Below are positions 39,294 through 47,813 of a stretch of 64,000 bases of DNA, piece by piece. Made by a program: the position numbers and the translations under genes. Every line of letters starts with the position of its first letter. Position 1 is the stretch's first letter. Where the stretch lies: positions 1 to 64,000 of the forward strand of contig JBEKHR010000002.1 in NCBI GenBank assembly GCA_050012175.1, read 5' to 3'. The notes under the pieces are model-generated. The model did no database searches, was not told the origin of the DNA, and saw nothing but the letters and a program-made list of their open reading frames with translations. Source of the DNA: CAVROP01 sp050012175 (lineage in GTDB: Bacteria > Acidobacteriota > Terriglobia > UBA7540).

Positions 39294-40130
39294 TTGACGG
39301 CGTTGGATTACCCTCAAATTCAAAACCTGCGCCTTGGCACCTCGAGCTGGTCCAGTCAGGATTGGGTAGGGGTTTTCTATCCTCCGGGCACCACTTCTGC
39401 TGAATTCATCTCTGAATATGCGAAGCACTTTGACACCGTTGAGGTAGACTCGACGTTCTATCGAACTCCCCCCGCTGCGGTGGTAAGGAATTGGCGCGCG
39501 CGCACCCCGGCGGGTTTCGTCATTGCAGCCAAATTCCCCCAGGTAATCACGCATGAGAAAGTGCTTGTTGATTGCGCCCATGAGCTCTCAGAGTTCCTGA
39601 AGACGATGGACCTCCTTGGCGACAAGCTCGGGCCCCTGTTGCTCCAGTTCCCTTACTTCAATAAACAGGCTTTTCCCCAGGCCCAGGATTTCCTTGCCCG
39701 GCTGTCAAAGTTCCTGGATCAGCTTCCCCGCGGCCCTGCCTACTCGGTTGAGCTCCGGAACAAATACTGGATAAACGACCGCCTCCTCGATCTACTTAGA
39801 CTGAGGAACATTTCCTTGGCGCTTATTGATCATCCCTGGATGGCGCCCGTCGATCGGTTGGTTGCAAAGCAGGATGTTGTGACCGCGGATTTTGCCTACC
39901 TCAGGTGGCTGGGCGACCGAAAAGGCATCGAGGATAAGACCAAGCACTGGGACAGGGTCATCATCGACCGGACGCACGAGATGGAGACCTGGATTCCCAT
40001 CATCCGCAAGCTGCTCAAGCGAGGCATTCGCATCCTGGGGTTCTTCAACAATCATTATGCCGGGTTTGCGCCTGGCTCCATCAAGCTTTTCTACGAAGTA
40101 TGGGAGCGGATGGGAGCTACGGAGGAGTAA
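39294..40130 (+). CDS. DUF72 domain protein
   Basis: A 278-residue TIM-barrel protein of the DUF72 family. Signature words are LRLGTSSWSSQDWVGVFYPP, AKHFDTVEVDSTFYRTPP, FVIAAKFPQVITHE, GPLLLQFPYF, AYSVELRNKYW and GFFNNHYAGFAPGS. The biochemical role of DUF72 is not known to me. The start is a TTG (39294), 18 bases after the previous gene, since no ATG is available before the conserved RLGTSSW; the next in-frame start codons are later. It is likely cotranscribed with the FmdB-like gene. Confidence 0.87.
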   Translation: MTALDYPQIQNLRLGTSSWSSQDWVGVFYPPGTTSAEFISEYAKHFDTVEVDSTFYRTPPAAVVRNWRARTPAGFVIAAKFPQVITHEKVLVDCAHELSEFLKTMDLLGDKLGPLLLQFPYFNKQAFPQAQDFLARLSKFLDQLPRGPAYSVELRNKYWINDRLLDLLRLRNISLALIDHPWMAPVDRLVAKQDVVTADFAYLRWLGDRKGIEDKTKHWDRVIIDRTHEMETWIPIIRKLLKRGIRILGFFNNHYAGFAPGSIKLFYEVWERMGATEE

Positions 40131-40231
40131 GGTTTCAGAGGAGGCACACCCCTTGTCCCTTCGCCCCCGCCATGAAAGGTCTTTTGCCTAGCGGCGCTCT
40201 TCCAGCTTACATGTCCGCAGTGGTATTTTAA

Positions 40232-41101
40232 TTGGCGTCGAAAGCGGCTGATGGTGGCGGATCAATCTTGCCTCGAATCGAAATAAGACGGCTGAGAAGC
40301 CTTTACGAATACCGGGAATGTGAGAGGCTCCAGATGGAAGTCTGGGGAAGCGTGGGGGTGGGCAGTGAGGTCCTTAGCGTCACGCAGAAGTACGGAGGCG
40401 TAGTGTTGGGCGCCATCGCGAAAGGAAAGCTCCTGGGGTTCCTTTATGCGTTCCTGGGGCGCTATCACGGACGGGTGGTTCACTGGTCGCACATGATGGC
40501 GGTGGAAGAACGCCATCGGGACAAGGGCCTGGGATTCAGGATGAAGCTCGCGCACAGGAAATTAGCCCTGCAAGAGGGGATCAAGTCCATCTGCTGGACG
40601 TATGACCCCTTGCAAAGCCGCAATGCAGCCTTGAACATCGCGCGGCTGGGTGTCCGAGTGGAGGAATATCTTCCAGACTGCTACGGCCGTTTCCCCAGCG
40701 TGATCGAGAAGGGCCTGCCGAGCGACCGCTTCGTTGTGAATTGGCAAGTCAGCAGCGCTCGTGTGGCACGTTGCCTGCAGGGACCTCCGTTGCGGCCCAT
40801 CAACCTCAACCTGGACAGAATCAATGAAACTCGCCGCAATGAAGAGGGATTCATAGTGAATCGGGGCATCAGTTTTTCTTTCGCAGAGCCCCGGCTTCTC
40901 CTGGAGATTCCGACCAATACCGATGAAATGCGGGTTCGGGCTTTGAAGCTGGCACGGCAGTGGCGGCTGGAAACGCGGCGCATGTTCCAGCACGCTTTTG
41001 AATCCGGTTGCCGAGTTCTGGACTTTGTCACTACCGGGACGGGCGGCGACAGACGAGCTTTCTATGTTCTGAGCCGCGCCCGCACCGGGCGTTCAACGTG
41101 A
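40232..41101 (+). CDS. GNAT-type acetyltransferase (COG3375)
   Basis: The roughly 289 residues contain a GNAT-like fold: RRLRSLYEYRECERLQMEVW, VVLGAIAKGKLLGFLYAFLG, WSHMMAVEERHRDKGLGFRM (the acetyl-CoA loop is Q/R-x-x-G-x-G/A type; here RDKGLGFRMK) and ICWTYDPLQSRNAALNIARL. The C-terminal half, with VNRGISFSFAEPRLLLEIPT, is typical of the COG3375 predicted acetyltransferases. The acceptor is unknown. The start is taken at TTG 40232; a TTG at 40268 or another near codon is also possible. It stands 101 bases after the DUF72 gene. Confidence 0.72.
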   Translation: MASKAADGGGSILPRIEIRRLRSLYEYRECERLQMEVWGSVGVGSEVLSVTQKYGGVVLGAIAKGKLLGFLYAFLGRYHGRVVHWSHMMAVEERHRDKGLGFRMKLAHRKLALQEGIKSICWTYDPLQSRNAALNIARLGVRVEEYLPDCYGRFPSVIEKGLPSDRFVVNWQVSSARVARCLQGPPLRPINLNLDRINETRRNEEGFIVNRGISFSFAEPRLLLEIPTNTDEMRVRALKLARQWRLETRRMFQHAFESGCRVLDFVTTGTGGDRRAFYVLSRARTGRST

Positions 41102-41147
41102 TGCCGGTCGATGCGCCACGGTAAAACCCTCCCCTTTCGATGCTACA

Positions 41148-41723
41148 ATGGTTAACGAAAACGAGTTGAAGACCATGCCAAAAAACACTACGTTAGCCCC
41201 TGAGGGAAAAGTTCAGGTAGGGTATGAGCTTTACGTCATGCGGCACGGCCTCGCCGTCACGCGTGGCAGCGTGAGATTTTCGGACGATGCGCAACGTCCG
41301 CTTGTGCCGGAAGGCAAAGAAAAGATGCGGGAGATCGCCGGGGGTCTGAAACGGATGGGGTTCGAAGTGGACTGGATTGTTACCAGCCCGCTGGTGCGGG
41401 CGGTTGAAACGGGGGGAATTATTGCCGAATCGCTAGCATCAAGTGTGCCCGTGGACGTCTGCGATGCGATGCGGCCCGGCGGATCACCCGAGGCTCTGCT
41501 CGCTTTTCTGGCCAAACGCCCCAACTGCCGAAGGGTACTTGTGGTCGGCCATGAACCCGACCTCAGCGAGTTGGCCGCCCGGCTTATCGGCGCCGGTGGC
41601 CATGCCAACCTGGCGTTTAAGAAGGGCGGGTGCTGTATGATTAGCTTCGATGAGTTTCCGCCGAAGAGCCCCGGCCAACTCGTGTGGTGGTTGACACCTC
41701 GCCTGCTTCGCAAGCTCAGGTAG
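41148..41723 (+). CDS. SixA-like phosphohistidine phosphatase
   Basis: The 191-residue protein is a histidine-phosphatase-superfamily (SixA branch) enzyme. The RHG motif R32-H33-G34 is in VMRHGLAVTRG, and the second catalytic His is in VVGHEPDLSEL. TSPLVRAVETGGIIA is the usual helix. SixA enzymes remove phosphate from phosphohistidine on relay or PTS proteins. The possible starts are ATG 41148 or ATG 41175. A TACAAT word at 41144-41149 overlaps the first, so the second is plausible. The CHAD gene follows 317 bases downstream. Confidence 0.85.
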   Translation: MVNENELKTMPKNTTLAPEGKVQVGYELYVMRHGLAVTRGSVRFSDDAQRPLVPEGKEKMREIAGGLKRMGFEVDWIVTSPLVRAVETGGIIAESLASSVPVDVCDAMRPGGSPEALLAFLAKRPNCRRVLVVGHEPDLSELAARLIGAGGHANLAFKKGGCCMISFDEFPPKSPGQLVWWLTPRLLRKLR

Positions 41724-41939
41724 TTGCAGCGGCTTTAGGCCTCTCCTGAACGTCCAGCAATCTGACCCGCCCTCGCCGCACTCGAAGTCGCGACAGTGGC
41801 AAATCTGTCCTAGTCAACTGCCGGAGCGCGGTTTCAAGGCCGCGCCTCGGTATCGACCCGGCCAGGAGCCGTCAACCGGCAGGACTTGCAGGGTAATACG
41901 TTGTAAGTTGGACGCACTCGGTTTAGACTGTTGCAGCAG

Positions 41940-41958
41940 AAGCCAAGTCACTTGGCTT
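41940..41958. promoter_or_regulatory. Perfect 9-bp inverted repeat before the CHAD gene
   Basis: AAGCCAAGTCACTTGGCTT has 9-bp arms around one base. TATTT follows the right arm. Either it is a weak transcript-end structure of the sixA gene or an operator ahead of the CHAD gene, 82 bases upstream of its ATG. The rest of 41724-42040 shows no gene. Confidence 0.4.
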
Positions 41959-42040
41959 TATTTCAGCACAAGGGGGCGGCTTTAACTGGAGGTCGGGAGG
42001 TTAGAACCCCTCGACCTGCGGCCCGTTCGAGCCCTTTTCC

Positions 42041-43084
42041 ATGGAAGAGCGGAAAGAGAATATCCTTCATAATCCCGCTCACCCAGTCAATGAACTGGCA
42101 AAGAGTCCCGGAACCGCGCCGCCGACAAACGAATGGAGCAAAGTCCGGAAGCTAGCCCTTCGACACCTCAATCGGTTTGTATCCCTGGAGGCAAAGGTTC
42201 TGAAGGGGGATGACCCAGACGCCATCCACGACATGCGTGTTGCAAGCCGGCGCTTGCAGCAAGTGCTTGACCTGATTTTTCCCAAGCCCCTTCCCCGGGA
42301 GGCCCGCCGCTTGAGGCGCAAAATCAGACGATGTCGCCGGGCGCTGGGGGACCTCCGGAACTGTGACGTCCTGCTCCAGCAGGTGCAGGGGCGCCTGGCA
42401 AGAAAGCGCTGCTCGGACCGGGAAGCCTGGACGGCTGTGAAGCAGCATCTTCAGGAGCGCCGGTCCGAAAGCTTCTCGAGGGCCATTCGTAAGCTGAGCA
42501 AGGTGAACTTGGCCGTCTTTTACACGCGCACCAAGGGGATTCTGGATCGGCTCAAGCCCTCGCCCGACCAGGACCATGGTTCGCATTCCTTGGTCCAACC
42601 TGACCGGCCCGCTCTTGGACCCTTCCCGGCGCGCCTTACGCAAGCGCTGGTAGGCGCCTGGAGAGAATTTGAAAAGCAGGTTGCATCTTCGCACCGCGAA
42701 ACGACCGCGCCCTCCATCCACGCCGCGCGCATCTGCGCCAAGCGGCTCCGTTACCTTCTCGAAGTTGCGAATCAGTTCGGGATCCCGGGCAGCTCGGGTG
42801 CGCTCACCTGGCTAAAAAAAATCCAACAGCATCTCGGTGATTGGCACGATATGGAAGTGCTGGAGGAAATGATCATAGAAATGATGGCCAAGCCGGAGTT
42901 CTTGCGCGATCAACTGCCGCTCGCCATGGCAACCGGGAAACTGATTTTGCGGAATCGCACCAGGAAGCGGGGATTCAGGGAAAAATACTTCCAGATGACG
43001 CTGGACTCACCCAGCTATGAGGGGATCAAGAATTGGGCGGAGGGTCTCCTGGCGGCGCCTGCCTCTACCATCGGCAGTGCTTGA
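42041..43084 (+). CDS. CHAD domain protein
   Basis: A 347-residue CHAD (conserved histidine alpha-helical domain) protein. Two helical halves carry the typical His and Arg/Lys pattern: DAIHDMRVASRRLQQVLDLI, RRLRRKIRRCRRALGDLRNCDV, then APSIHAARICAKRLRYLLEV and LTWLKKIQQHLGDWHDMEVL. CHAD proteins bind polyphosphate granules and often sit with SixA, CYTH or exopolyphosphatase genes. Here a SixA gene is upstream. The basic helical faces are consistent with polyphosphate binding; no enzyme activity is expected. Confidence 0.9.
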   Translation: MEERKENILHNPAHPVNELAKSPGTAPPTNEWSKVRKLALRHLNRFVSLEAKVLKGDDPDAIHDMRVASRRLQQVLDLIFPKPLPREARRLRRKIRRCRRALGDLRNCDVLLQQVQGRLARKRCSDREAWTAVKQHLQERRSESFSRAIRKLSKVNLAVFYTRTKGILDRLKPSPDQDHGSHSLVQPDRPALGPFPARLTQALVGAWREFEKQVASSHRETTAPSIHAARICAKRLRYLLEVANQFGIPGSSGALTWLKKIQQHLGDWHDMEVLEEMIIEMMAKPEFLRDQLPLAMATGKLILRNRTRKRGFREKYFQMTLDSPSYEGIKNWAEGLLAAPASTIGSA

Positions 43085-43095
43085 GGGCTACTGGC

Positions 43096-43887
43096 CTAGC
43101 TTTCTGCTCCCGGGCGATCGGCTTTTCCCGCGCTGGCAACCTCAGTACTGCCCGAATCCTCCGCGCCCACCTCTGGCACAGGCGCTGCAAACAGCGGCTC
43201 CCGAGGTTCACCCTTGAGAGCACGGGAAATGCCTACGCGAAGCCGCTCAAAAACCGTGCGGATATCCGGCGAAGCATCAATTACCGTGAAGTCGTATTCT
43301 TGCGCCATCTTATCGAACTGCGCGAGCAGGGCCGTCTGGTACTTGCGGAAACTTTCGTACATATCCTCGCTGGGGTAGAGATCCATGCCGGATTCCCAAT
43401 AGTCAAACCCGCTCGAGAAGACCACGCGGGGAATCAGGTCGTCTACGCCGATTCGCAAATAGAAAGTGGCATCGGGCTTCAGCGCGAAGCTGTGCACATT
43501 ATGGAGCCAGGCTGGATCGAGGCCCCGCACAATAGCTCGAGCCATCAGAGAATAGATGTAACGATCGGTAAGAACGACAAAACCGGCACGTAGCGCAGGG
43601 ACGATCTCGTTTTCGAGTCGATCCGCAAAATCCGTGGCGTAAAAGAGGCTCAAGGTAATGCGCCCCAGGGTATGTCCCTCTTTGGCTTGCTGAATTCCCC
43701 TCGCCGCCAGTTGGGAACGCTTGAGGGCGGTATCCAGCACGGCGTGTCCCTGCTGCTCGAGCCAGGGTCTGAGCAGCTTGATCTGAGTGGAACGGCCAAC
43801 GCCGTCCGTGCCCTCAATTACAATCAGTCTCCCGGTGAGTTCCGCCAGATTCATTTTGGGCAGAATCACCGAATAAGTTTCTCTCAT
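43096..43887 (-). CDS. Thymidylate-kinase-like protein with altered P-loop
   Basis: The 263 residues show the thymidylate kinase layout: RLIVIEGTDGVGRSTQIKLL, YATDFADRLENEIVPAL, VVLTDRYIYSLMARA (DRY motif) and an acidic C-terminal tail (EVGAEDSGSTEVASAG). The Walker A is G26-TDGVG-R32-S-T. The usual Lys is Arg, so ATP binding may be weakened. It overlaps the preceding tmk-like gene (43884-44567) by four bases (ATGA), and both are clearly paralogues. It may partner the other or be a divergent nucleotide kinase. It has extra residues at both ends. Confidence 0.85.
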   Translation of the reverse strand: MRETYSVILPKMNLAELTGRLIVIEGTDGVGRSTQIKLLRPWLEQQGHAVLDTALKRSQLAARGIQQAKEGHTLGRITLSLFYATDFADRLENEIVPALRAGFVVLTDRYIYSLMARAIVRGLDPAWLHNVHSFALKPDATFYLRIGVDDLIPRVVFSSGFDYWESGMDLYPSEDMYESFRKYQTALLAQFDKMAQEYDFTVIDASPDIRTVFERLRVGISRALKGEPREPLFAAPVPEVGAEDSGSTEVASAGKADRPGAES

Positions 43888-44567
43888 GGGGCCACCCTCA
43901 ATCGTTTGGCCTGGGTCAGCTTGGCCTTAACAATTTGGCGCATCTGGACCTGCTGGTCTTCAATGGGAAGCGTGGCATCCACCGTCATGAGGTCGAATTC
44001 CGGGATCATGCTCTCGTACTCTTCGAGGATCTTCCCTTGAAAGAGATGAAAGCTCTCCTCTGGGTCTTCGTTCAACCCAAGGTCCATGCCGGCTTCATAG
44101 AACTTCACTCCGCTGCGCCCTTCCAGGATGCGTTTCATGGCAACATCAAGGGGAACGCGGAAATAGAAGGCCGCGGTGGGCTTGACCGCAAAGCTGTAAA
44201 GCTCCCGCACCCACTTGCGCTCCATGCCCCGCACCACATCGCGGGCAAAGGCGGTGTAGATGTAGCGATCGCAAAGCACCACCGCTCCCGCTTTCAGCAG
44301 GGGGATGATGTTGTGCTCCATCCGATCCGCGAAGTCAGTGGCGTGGATCAAAGAGAAGGTAGCGGGAGTAAGCATCTGCTTCTTCTTCCCGCGCCTCGTC
44401 GTGTCCCGGACCAGCGGCGAGGAATTCCATTCGCTGAAGACAACCCCGTAGCCTTCAGACTGAAGCCACTGGTGCAGGAGCATTAATTGGGTGGACTTGC
44501 CCGAGCCGTCGATTCCCTCGACCACAAAGAGCTTTCCGGGGAAACGATGCTCGCCGTATCGTTTCAT
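43884..44567 (-). CDS. Thymidylate kinase-like nucleoside monophosphate kinase
   Basis: A 227-residue protein of the thymidylate kinase family. Walker A is VVEGIDGSGKST (18-26 core), the DRY motif is VVLCDRYIYTAFAR, and a lid-like region has RILEGRSGVKFYEAG. The segment LVRDTTRRGKKKQMLTPATF is shared with paired acidobacterial dTMP-kinase-like proteins in my recollection. It would form dTDP from dTMP, the step after ThyX. The canonical P-loop makes it the more probable active member of the pair. It is the upstream gene of the pair, transcribed right to left, and overlaps the next start. Confidence 0.87.
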   Translation of the reverse strand: MKRYGEHRFPGKLFVVEGIDGSGKSTQLMLLHQWLQSEGYGVVFSEWNSSPLVRDTTRRGKKKQMLTPATFSLIHATDFADRMEHNIIPLLKAGAVVLCDRYIYTAFARDVVRGMERKWVRELYSFAVKPTAAFYFRVPLDVAMKRILEGRSGVKFYEAGMDLGLNEDPEESFHLFQGKILEEYESMIPEFDLMTVDATLPIEDQQVQMRQIVKAKLTQAKRLRVAP

Positions 44568-44686
44568 TCAGCAATACCCCGTGCTATGCGTTGCGATGAG
44601 CTACATGCAAAGTCTATCACAGCCCCCGCCTCAGCGAAAAGGGTGGCAATCCGAAAGGGCTATTCGAACCGCCGAGATAATGGAGG

Positions 44687-45778
44687 CTAGTGAATGGCCT
44701 TGCGCAGGGAGTCGACAATGGACTGACTATCCGCAGGGCGGAGTGACCCGGCAATGAAGTTGTAGGTTTTTCCGGAGGTCAGGATGATGTGAAAAGTGCC
44801 CGTGTTGAGGTTGAGGCCTGGAATGATATTTGCGTCAACCTCTTTAATATCCGAGAGAGGCGTTGAAAACACCTCCTTGCCCGACTCCTCGTAAGTGAGC
44901 TTCCGGGCCGTTACCATCAGCGTGCCTTTGGTCTTGTTGTGGCTCTGGAGAAGGCTGGCGACGTCCCCGAGGTTGTAGACGTCGAAGCGCTGGCCCGCCG
45001 AGCTGGCCGGTTCAGAAACCGCGGCAGCCTCGGTGGTCCCGCCTGCCACCTCGAAGGGTGCTTCGGCCTCTTTGTCGTCGGGATTCACCACAAACAAGCT
45101 GGTCTTACCTGTGGGCGCATCCGCGGTGATTTGAATGCGCACTGTAAGCTCAGTGGTGGCCGTCGCGGTGGTCTCCAGGACCCGTATTCCTGGGTTCAAG
45201 AAGCTGACCTTGGCCCCTTGAGCAAAGTTCTTCCCCGTGATCTTCAGACTCGCTTGAGTTCTGGGAGCAGCGCGGGGGGGAGCGACGCTTGTGACCTCCG
45301 GCGTGCTGGATTCGGAAGGATGAACTTCCTCCGCAGGCGTTGATGGCGCCGCAGGGGCTGCCGGCGCAGGGACAGCGGCCGGCGCAATCGTAAATTCAGC
45401 CTCAGCCGCGATACTGGCCGGATTGCTGACATAGAGGCTGATTGCACCGGGTCGGGCTTTCTTGCTGATCGCCAGCTTGACCTCGAGCTCTGTCCCACTA
45501 ACGCGTCGAGTAGAGACAACGTGAATTGACGGATTGGTAAAAGAAACGTAGGCACCGGGAGAGAAATTCTGCCCTTCGACGGCGATGGTAACCTCATCCC
45601 CGGGAGCCGCCTGGCTTGGGTTGAGCTGCTGGACCTGAGGCGTAGCGTCCGCTGGAATCTCCTGCGGCGGCAAAGCAACTACCGCAAGGCCACCCCCAGC
45701 CCACAGTAACGCTATGGCGGCGGCAAGGATTATGTCTCTCCGGAAAGTCCTTCTGGTCTGGAGATCGCTTCCTCTCAT
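44687..45778 (-). CDS. Exported two-IPT/TIG-domain protein
   Basis: The 363 residues start with a membrane or signal segment (DIILAAAIALLWAGGGLAVVAL). Two IPT/TIG immunoglobulin-like domains follow, at about 45-130 (PQVQQLNPSQAAPGDEVTIA, GQNFSPGAYVSFTNP) and 160-245 (SLKITGKNFAQGAKVSFLNP), with a Pro/Ala-rich linker. The C-terminal region (about 262-363) holds VASLLQSHNKTKGTLMVTAR, KLTYEESGKEVFSTPLSDIK and HIILTSGKTYNFIAG, which resembles a PH-like domain. It is likely anchored and extracytoplasmic. Function unknown. It lies 26 bases upstream of the end of the CRTAC1 gene, both minus strand. Confidence 0.8.
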   Translation of the reverse strand: MRGSDLQTRRTFRRDIILAAAIALLWAGGGLAVVALPPQEIPADATPQVQQLNPSQAAPGDEVTIAVEGQNFSPGAYVSFTNPSIHVVSTRRVSGTELEVKLAISKKARPGAISLYVSNPASIAAEAEFTIAPAAVPAPAAPAAPSTPAEEVHPSESSTPEVTSVAPPRAAPRTQASLKITGKNFAQGAKVSFLNPGIRVLETTATATTELTVRIQITADAPTGKTSLFVVNPDDKEAEAPFEVAGGTTEAAAVSEPASSAGQRFDVYNLGDVASLLQSHNKTKGTLMVTARKLTYEESGKEVFSTPLSDIKEVDANIIPGLNLNTGTFHIILTSGKTYNFIAGSLRPADSQSIVDSLRKAIH

Positions 45779-45803
45779 CGGGTTCCCTCGGAATGTTTTG
45801 GGA

Positions 45804-47612
45804 TTATTTCAGGCGCGCGAGTTTCCCCGGCTTTTCCAGTCTTTCGGCCTTTATGATCCCGGATCCTTCCTTTATGGTCAGGATCTGATTGGCTTCGATT
45901 TTGGTGAATTTCTCGGTCTTCTGCGTCGTGGGCCACTTGATTTCGATCGAATCGATTTCTTTCGCATCCCCGAGGCCGAAGTGAAGGCGCAATTCGCTCT
46001 GGGACATTACGCTGGTTCCGCAGTGGACCTCGTCTATCTGGGCGTGTTTTCCCGTCACGACGCGCGCGCGAGCGCCGACTGCAGTGCGGTTACAATGTGT
46101 CCCAATTAACTTGAGCTTGATCCAGTTGTTCTTGTTTCCTCCATCATTCCGCAGGAGGGAGAACCTGTCATTCATATTGAGCACCAGGACGTCGAGGTCT
46201 CCGTCGTTGTCGTAGTCCCCAAATGCGCAGCCGCGGCTGGAGAAGTGTTCCGCTACCCCCGGTCCCATCTGAGCTGAGACGTCCTTAAACTTGCCATTCC
46301 CAAGGTTTCTGTAAACGATGCGTGGACCCTTGAACGCAGCATCGAGATGATAGTTTTCGATTTCAGGATAAACATGGCCCGTGACGTGAAAAATATCCGT
46401 CCACCCATCGTTGTCGTAATCCATGAATCCCGCGCCCCAGCAGACGTACTGCGTGTTCACCCCCAGGCCTGCGACGAAGGTGACGTCGGTAAAAGTCCCG
46501 TCCCCATTGTTATGGAAAAGATCGGGCGTATCGTCGGTGAAATTAGTTTTGAAGATATCCAGCCACCCATCGCAGTCGTAGTCTCCGACGCCTACGCCCA
46601 TTCCGGCCTGTTCCTGTCCGTCCTCGTTATAGGCGCAACCCGCCATAACGGAGACATCCGTGAACGTCCCATCCTTGTTATTGTGAAACAGGATGCTGGG
46701 CTCCGAATCCACCGCCACGTAGATATCCGGCCAGCCGTCGTTGTCAAAATCATACGACACGCCGGTGATGGAATAACGCGGCCCGGGTTTCAGGATGCCG
46801 GCCTTTTCCGAAACGTCCGTGAAGGTCCCATCACCGTTATTGTGGTAAAGGATGTTCATCCCGCCGGGAAGGCCGCGCGGCCCACACATGGTGGGGATAC
46901 CTTTCCACTGGCAATAGCCGGTCGCGCCAGGTACCGGCACTTTCGTGATATCCAGCTCGATGTAATTGCAGACGAAGAGATCCAGCAATCCGTTGCGGTC
47001 ATAGTCGAGCCAAGTGCAACCGGAGCCCCAGCGGACACGGTCTTCCCAAAGTCCCGCTTTCTTCGTCACATCCGTAAAAGTCCCGTCGCCGTTGTTGTGC
47101 CAGAGGATGTTGTGGCCCCAGAAGCAGCAGAACAGGTCGTCCCATCCGTCATTGTCATAGTCGCCGACGCAAACGCCCGTCCCCCAGCCGGTACGGCCCA
47201 GGCCGGCCTTCTCCGTCACATCGGTGAATGTTCCGTCGCGATTGTTCTTGAGCAGGTGTTGAATCGGAGCTTTCCCGGGTTCGTAGGTTTCCTCGAAGCG
47301 CACTCCGTTCGTCAGGTAGATATCCAACCAGCCATCCTGGTCGTAATCGAAAAAGGCCAGACCGCTGCCTTTGGCCTCGACAATGTACTTCTTGCTCGTC
47401 ACTCCACCCCAAACGTTGGGAACGGTCAGCCCTGCCTCTTCGGCAACATCCACGAAGATGACGGGTGAAGATTCCTCCGGGTTGGGAACAGTGGCCGCGT
47501 GCAGGGCGGGCGCGCGGGTCCACCGCCAGAGAGGAGTTGTAAGAGCGTCAAGGAGCTTTGACCCCAGCAGGACAGCGGAGGAACCCAGGATTTGGCGACG
47601 AGAAAACTTCAT
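45804..47612 (-). CDS. Exported CRTAC1 family protein (FG-GAP/VCBS repeats, ASPIC/UnbV domain)
   Basis: The 602-residue product starts MKFSRRQILGSSAVLLGSKL, a Tat-like signal. Repeated calcium-binding-type blades follow, of the form DYDNDGW-D and NNGDGTFTDVT (about eight units), which form a beta-propeller. The C-terminal ASPIC/UnbV domain has NWIKLKLIGTHCNRTAVGAR and SQSELRLHFGLGDAKEIDSI. Such proteins are abundant in Acidobacteriota and Bacteroidota, are secreted, and bind calcium or proteins. The D-x-D-x-D-G loops fit calcium. ATG 47612 is chosen because the signal begins there; the frame extends to 47693. It is divergent from the dienelactone hydrolase gene. Confidence 0.87.
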   Translation of the reverse strand: MKFSRRQILGSSAVLLGSKLLDALTTPLWRWTRAPALHAATVPNPEESSPVIFVDVAEEAGLTVPNVWGGVTSKKYIVEAKGSGLAFFDYDQDGWLDIYLTNGVRFEETYEPGKAPIQHLLKNNRDGTFTDVTEKAGLGRTGWGTGVCVGDYDNDGWDDLFCCFWGHNILWHNNGDGTFTDVTKKAGLWEDRVRWGSGCTWLDYDRNGLLDLFVCNYIELDITKVPVPGATGYCQWKGIPTMCGPRGLPGGMNILYHNNGDGTFTDVSEKAGILKPGPRYSITGVSYDFDNDGWPDIYVAVDSEPSILFHNNKDGTFTDVSVMAGCAYNEDGQEQAGMGVGVGDYDCDGWLDIFKTNFTDDTPDLFHNNGDGTFTDVTFVAGLGVNTQYVCWGAGFMDYDNDGWTDIFHVTGHVYPEIENYHLDAAFKGPRIVYRNLGNGKFKDVSAQMGPGVAEHFSSRGCAFGDYDNDGDLDVLVLNMNDRFSLLRNDGGNKNNWIKLKLIGTHCNRTAVGARARVVTGKHAQIDEVHCGTSVMSQSELRLHFGLGDAKEIDSIEIKWPTTQKTEKFTKIEANQILTIKEGSGIIKAERLEKPGKLARLK

Positions 47613-47813
47613 CTTTGCTGTTGTTGCTTCGCGTTCCGTTCGGCCGCCACAGGGTGCAAAGCCGAACCTGCGCAGCATAAAATTCCAGCCCACAAAAATC
47701 AGTCAGCCATTATACTACAGGGGCAGGGCCTCCTGCCTTCCGGACTGGACAGCCCGGGGAATGGTGATGACAGGAGTGCGAGGTGCAAGTCCCCTGAACC
47801 GGGATCATTACTC

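Noticed and set aside
46347..47468. 373-residue plus-strand frame
   Set aside because: It is antisense to the CRTAC1 gene; its repeated look comes from the repeated propeller codons.
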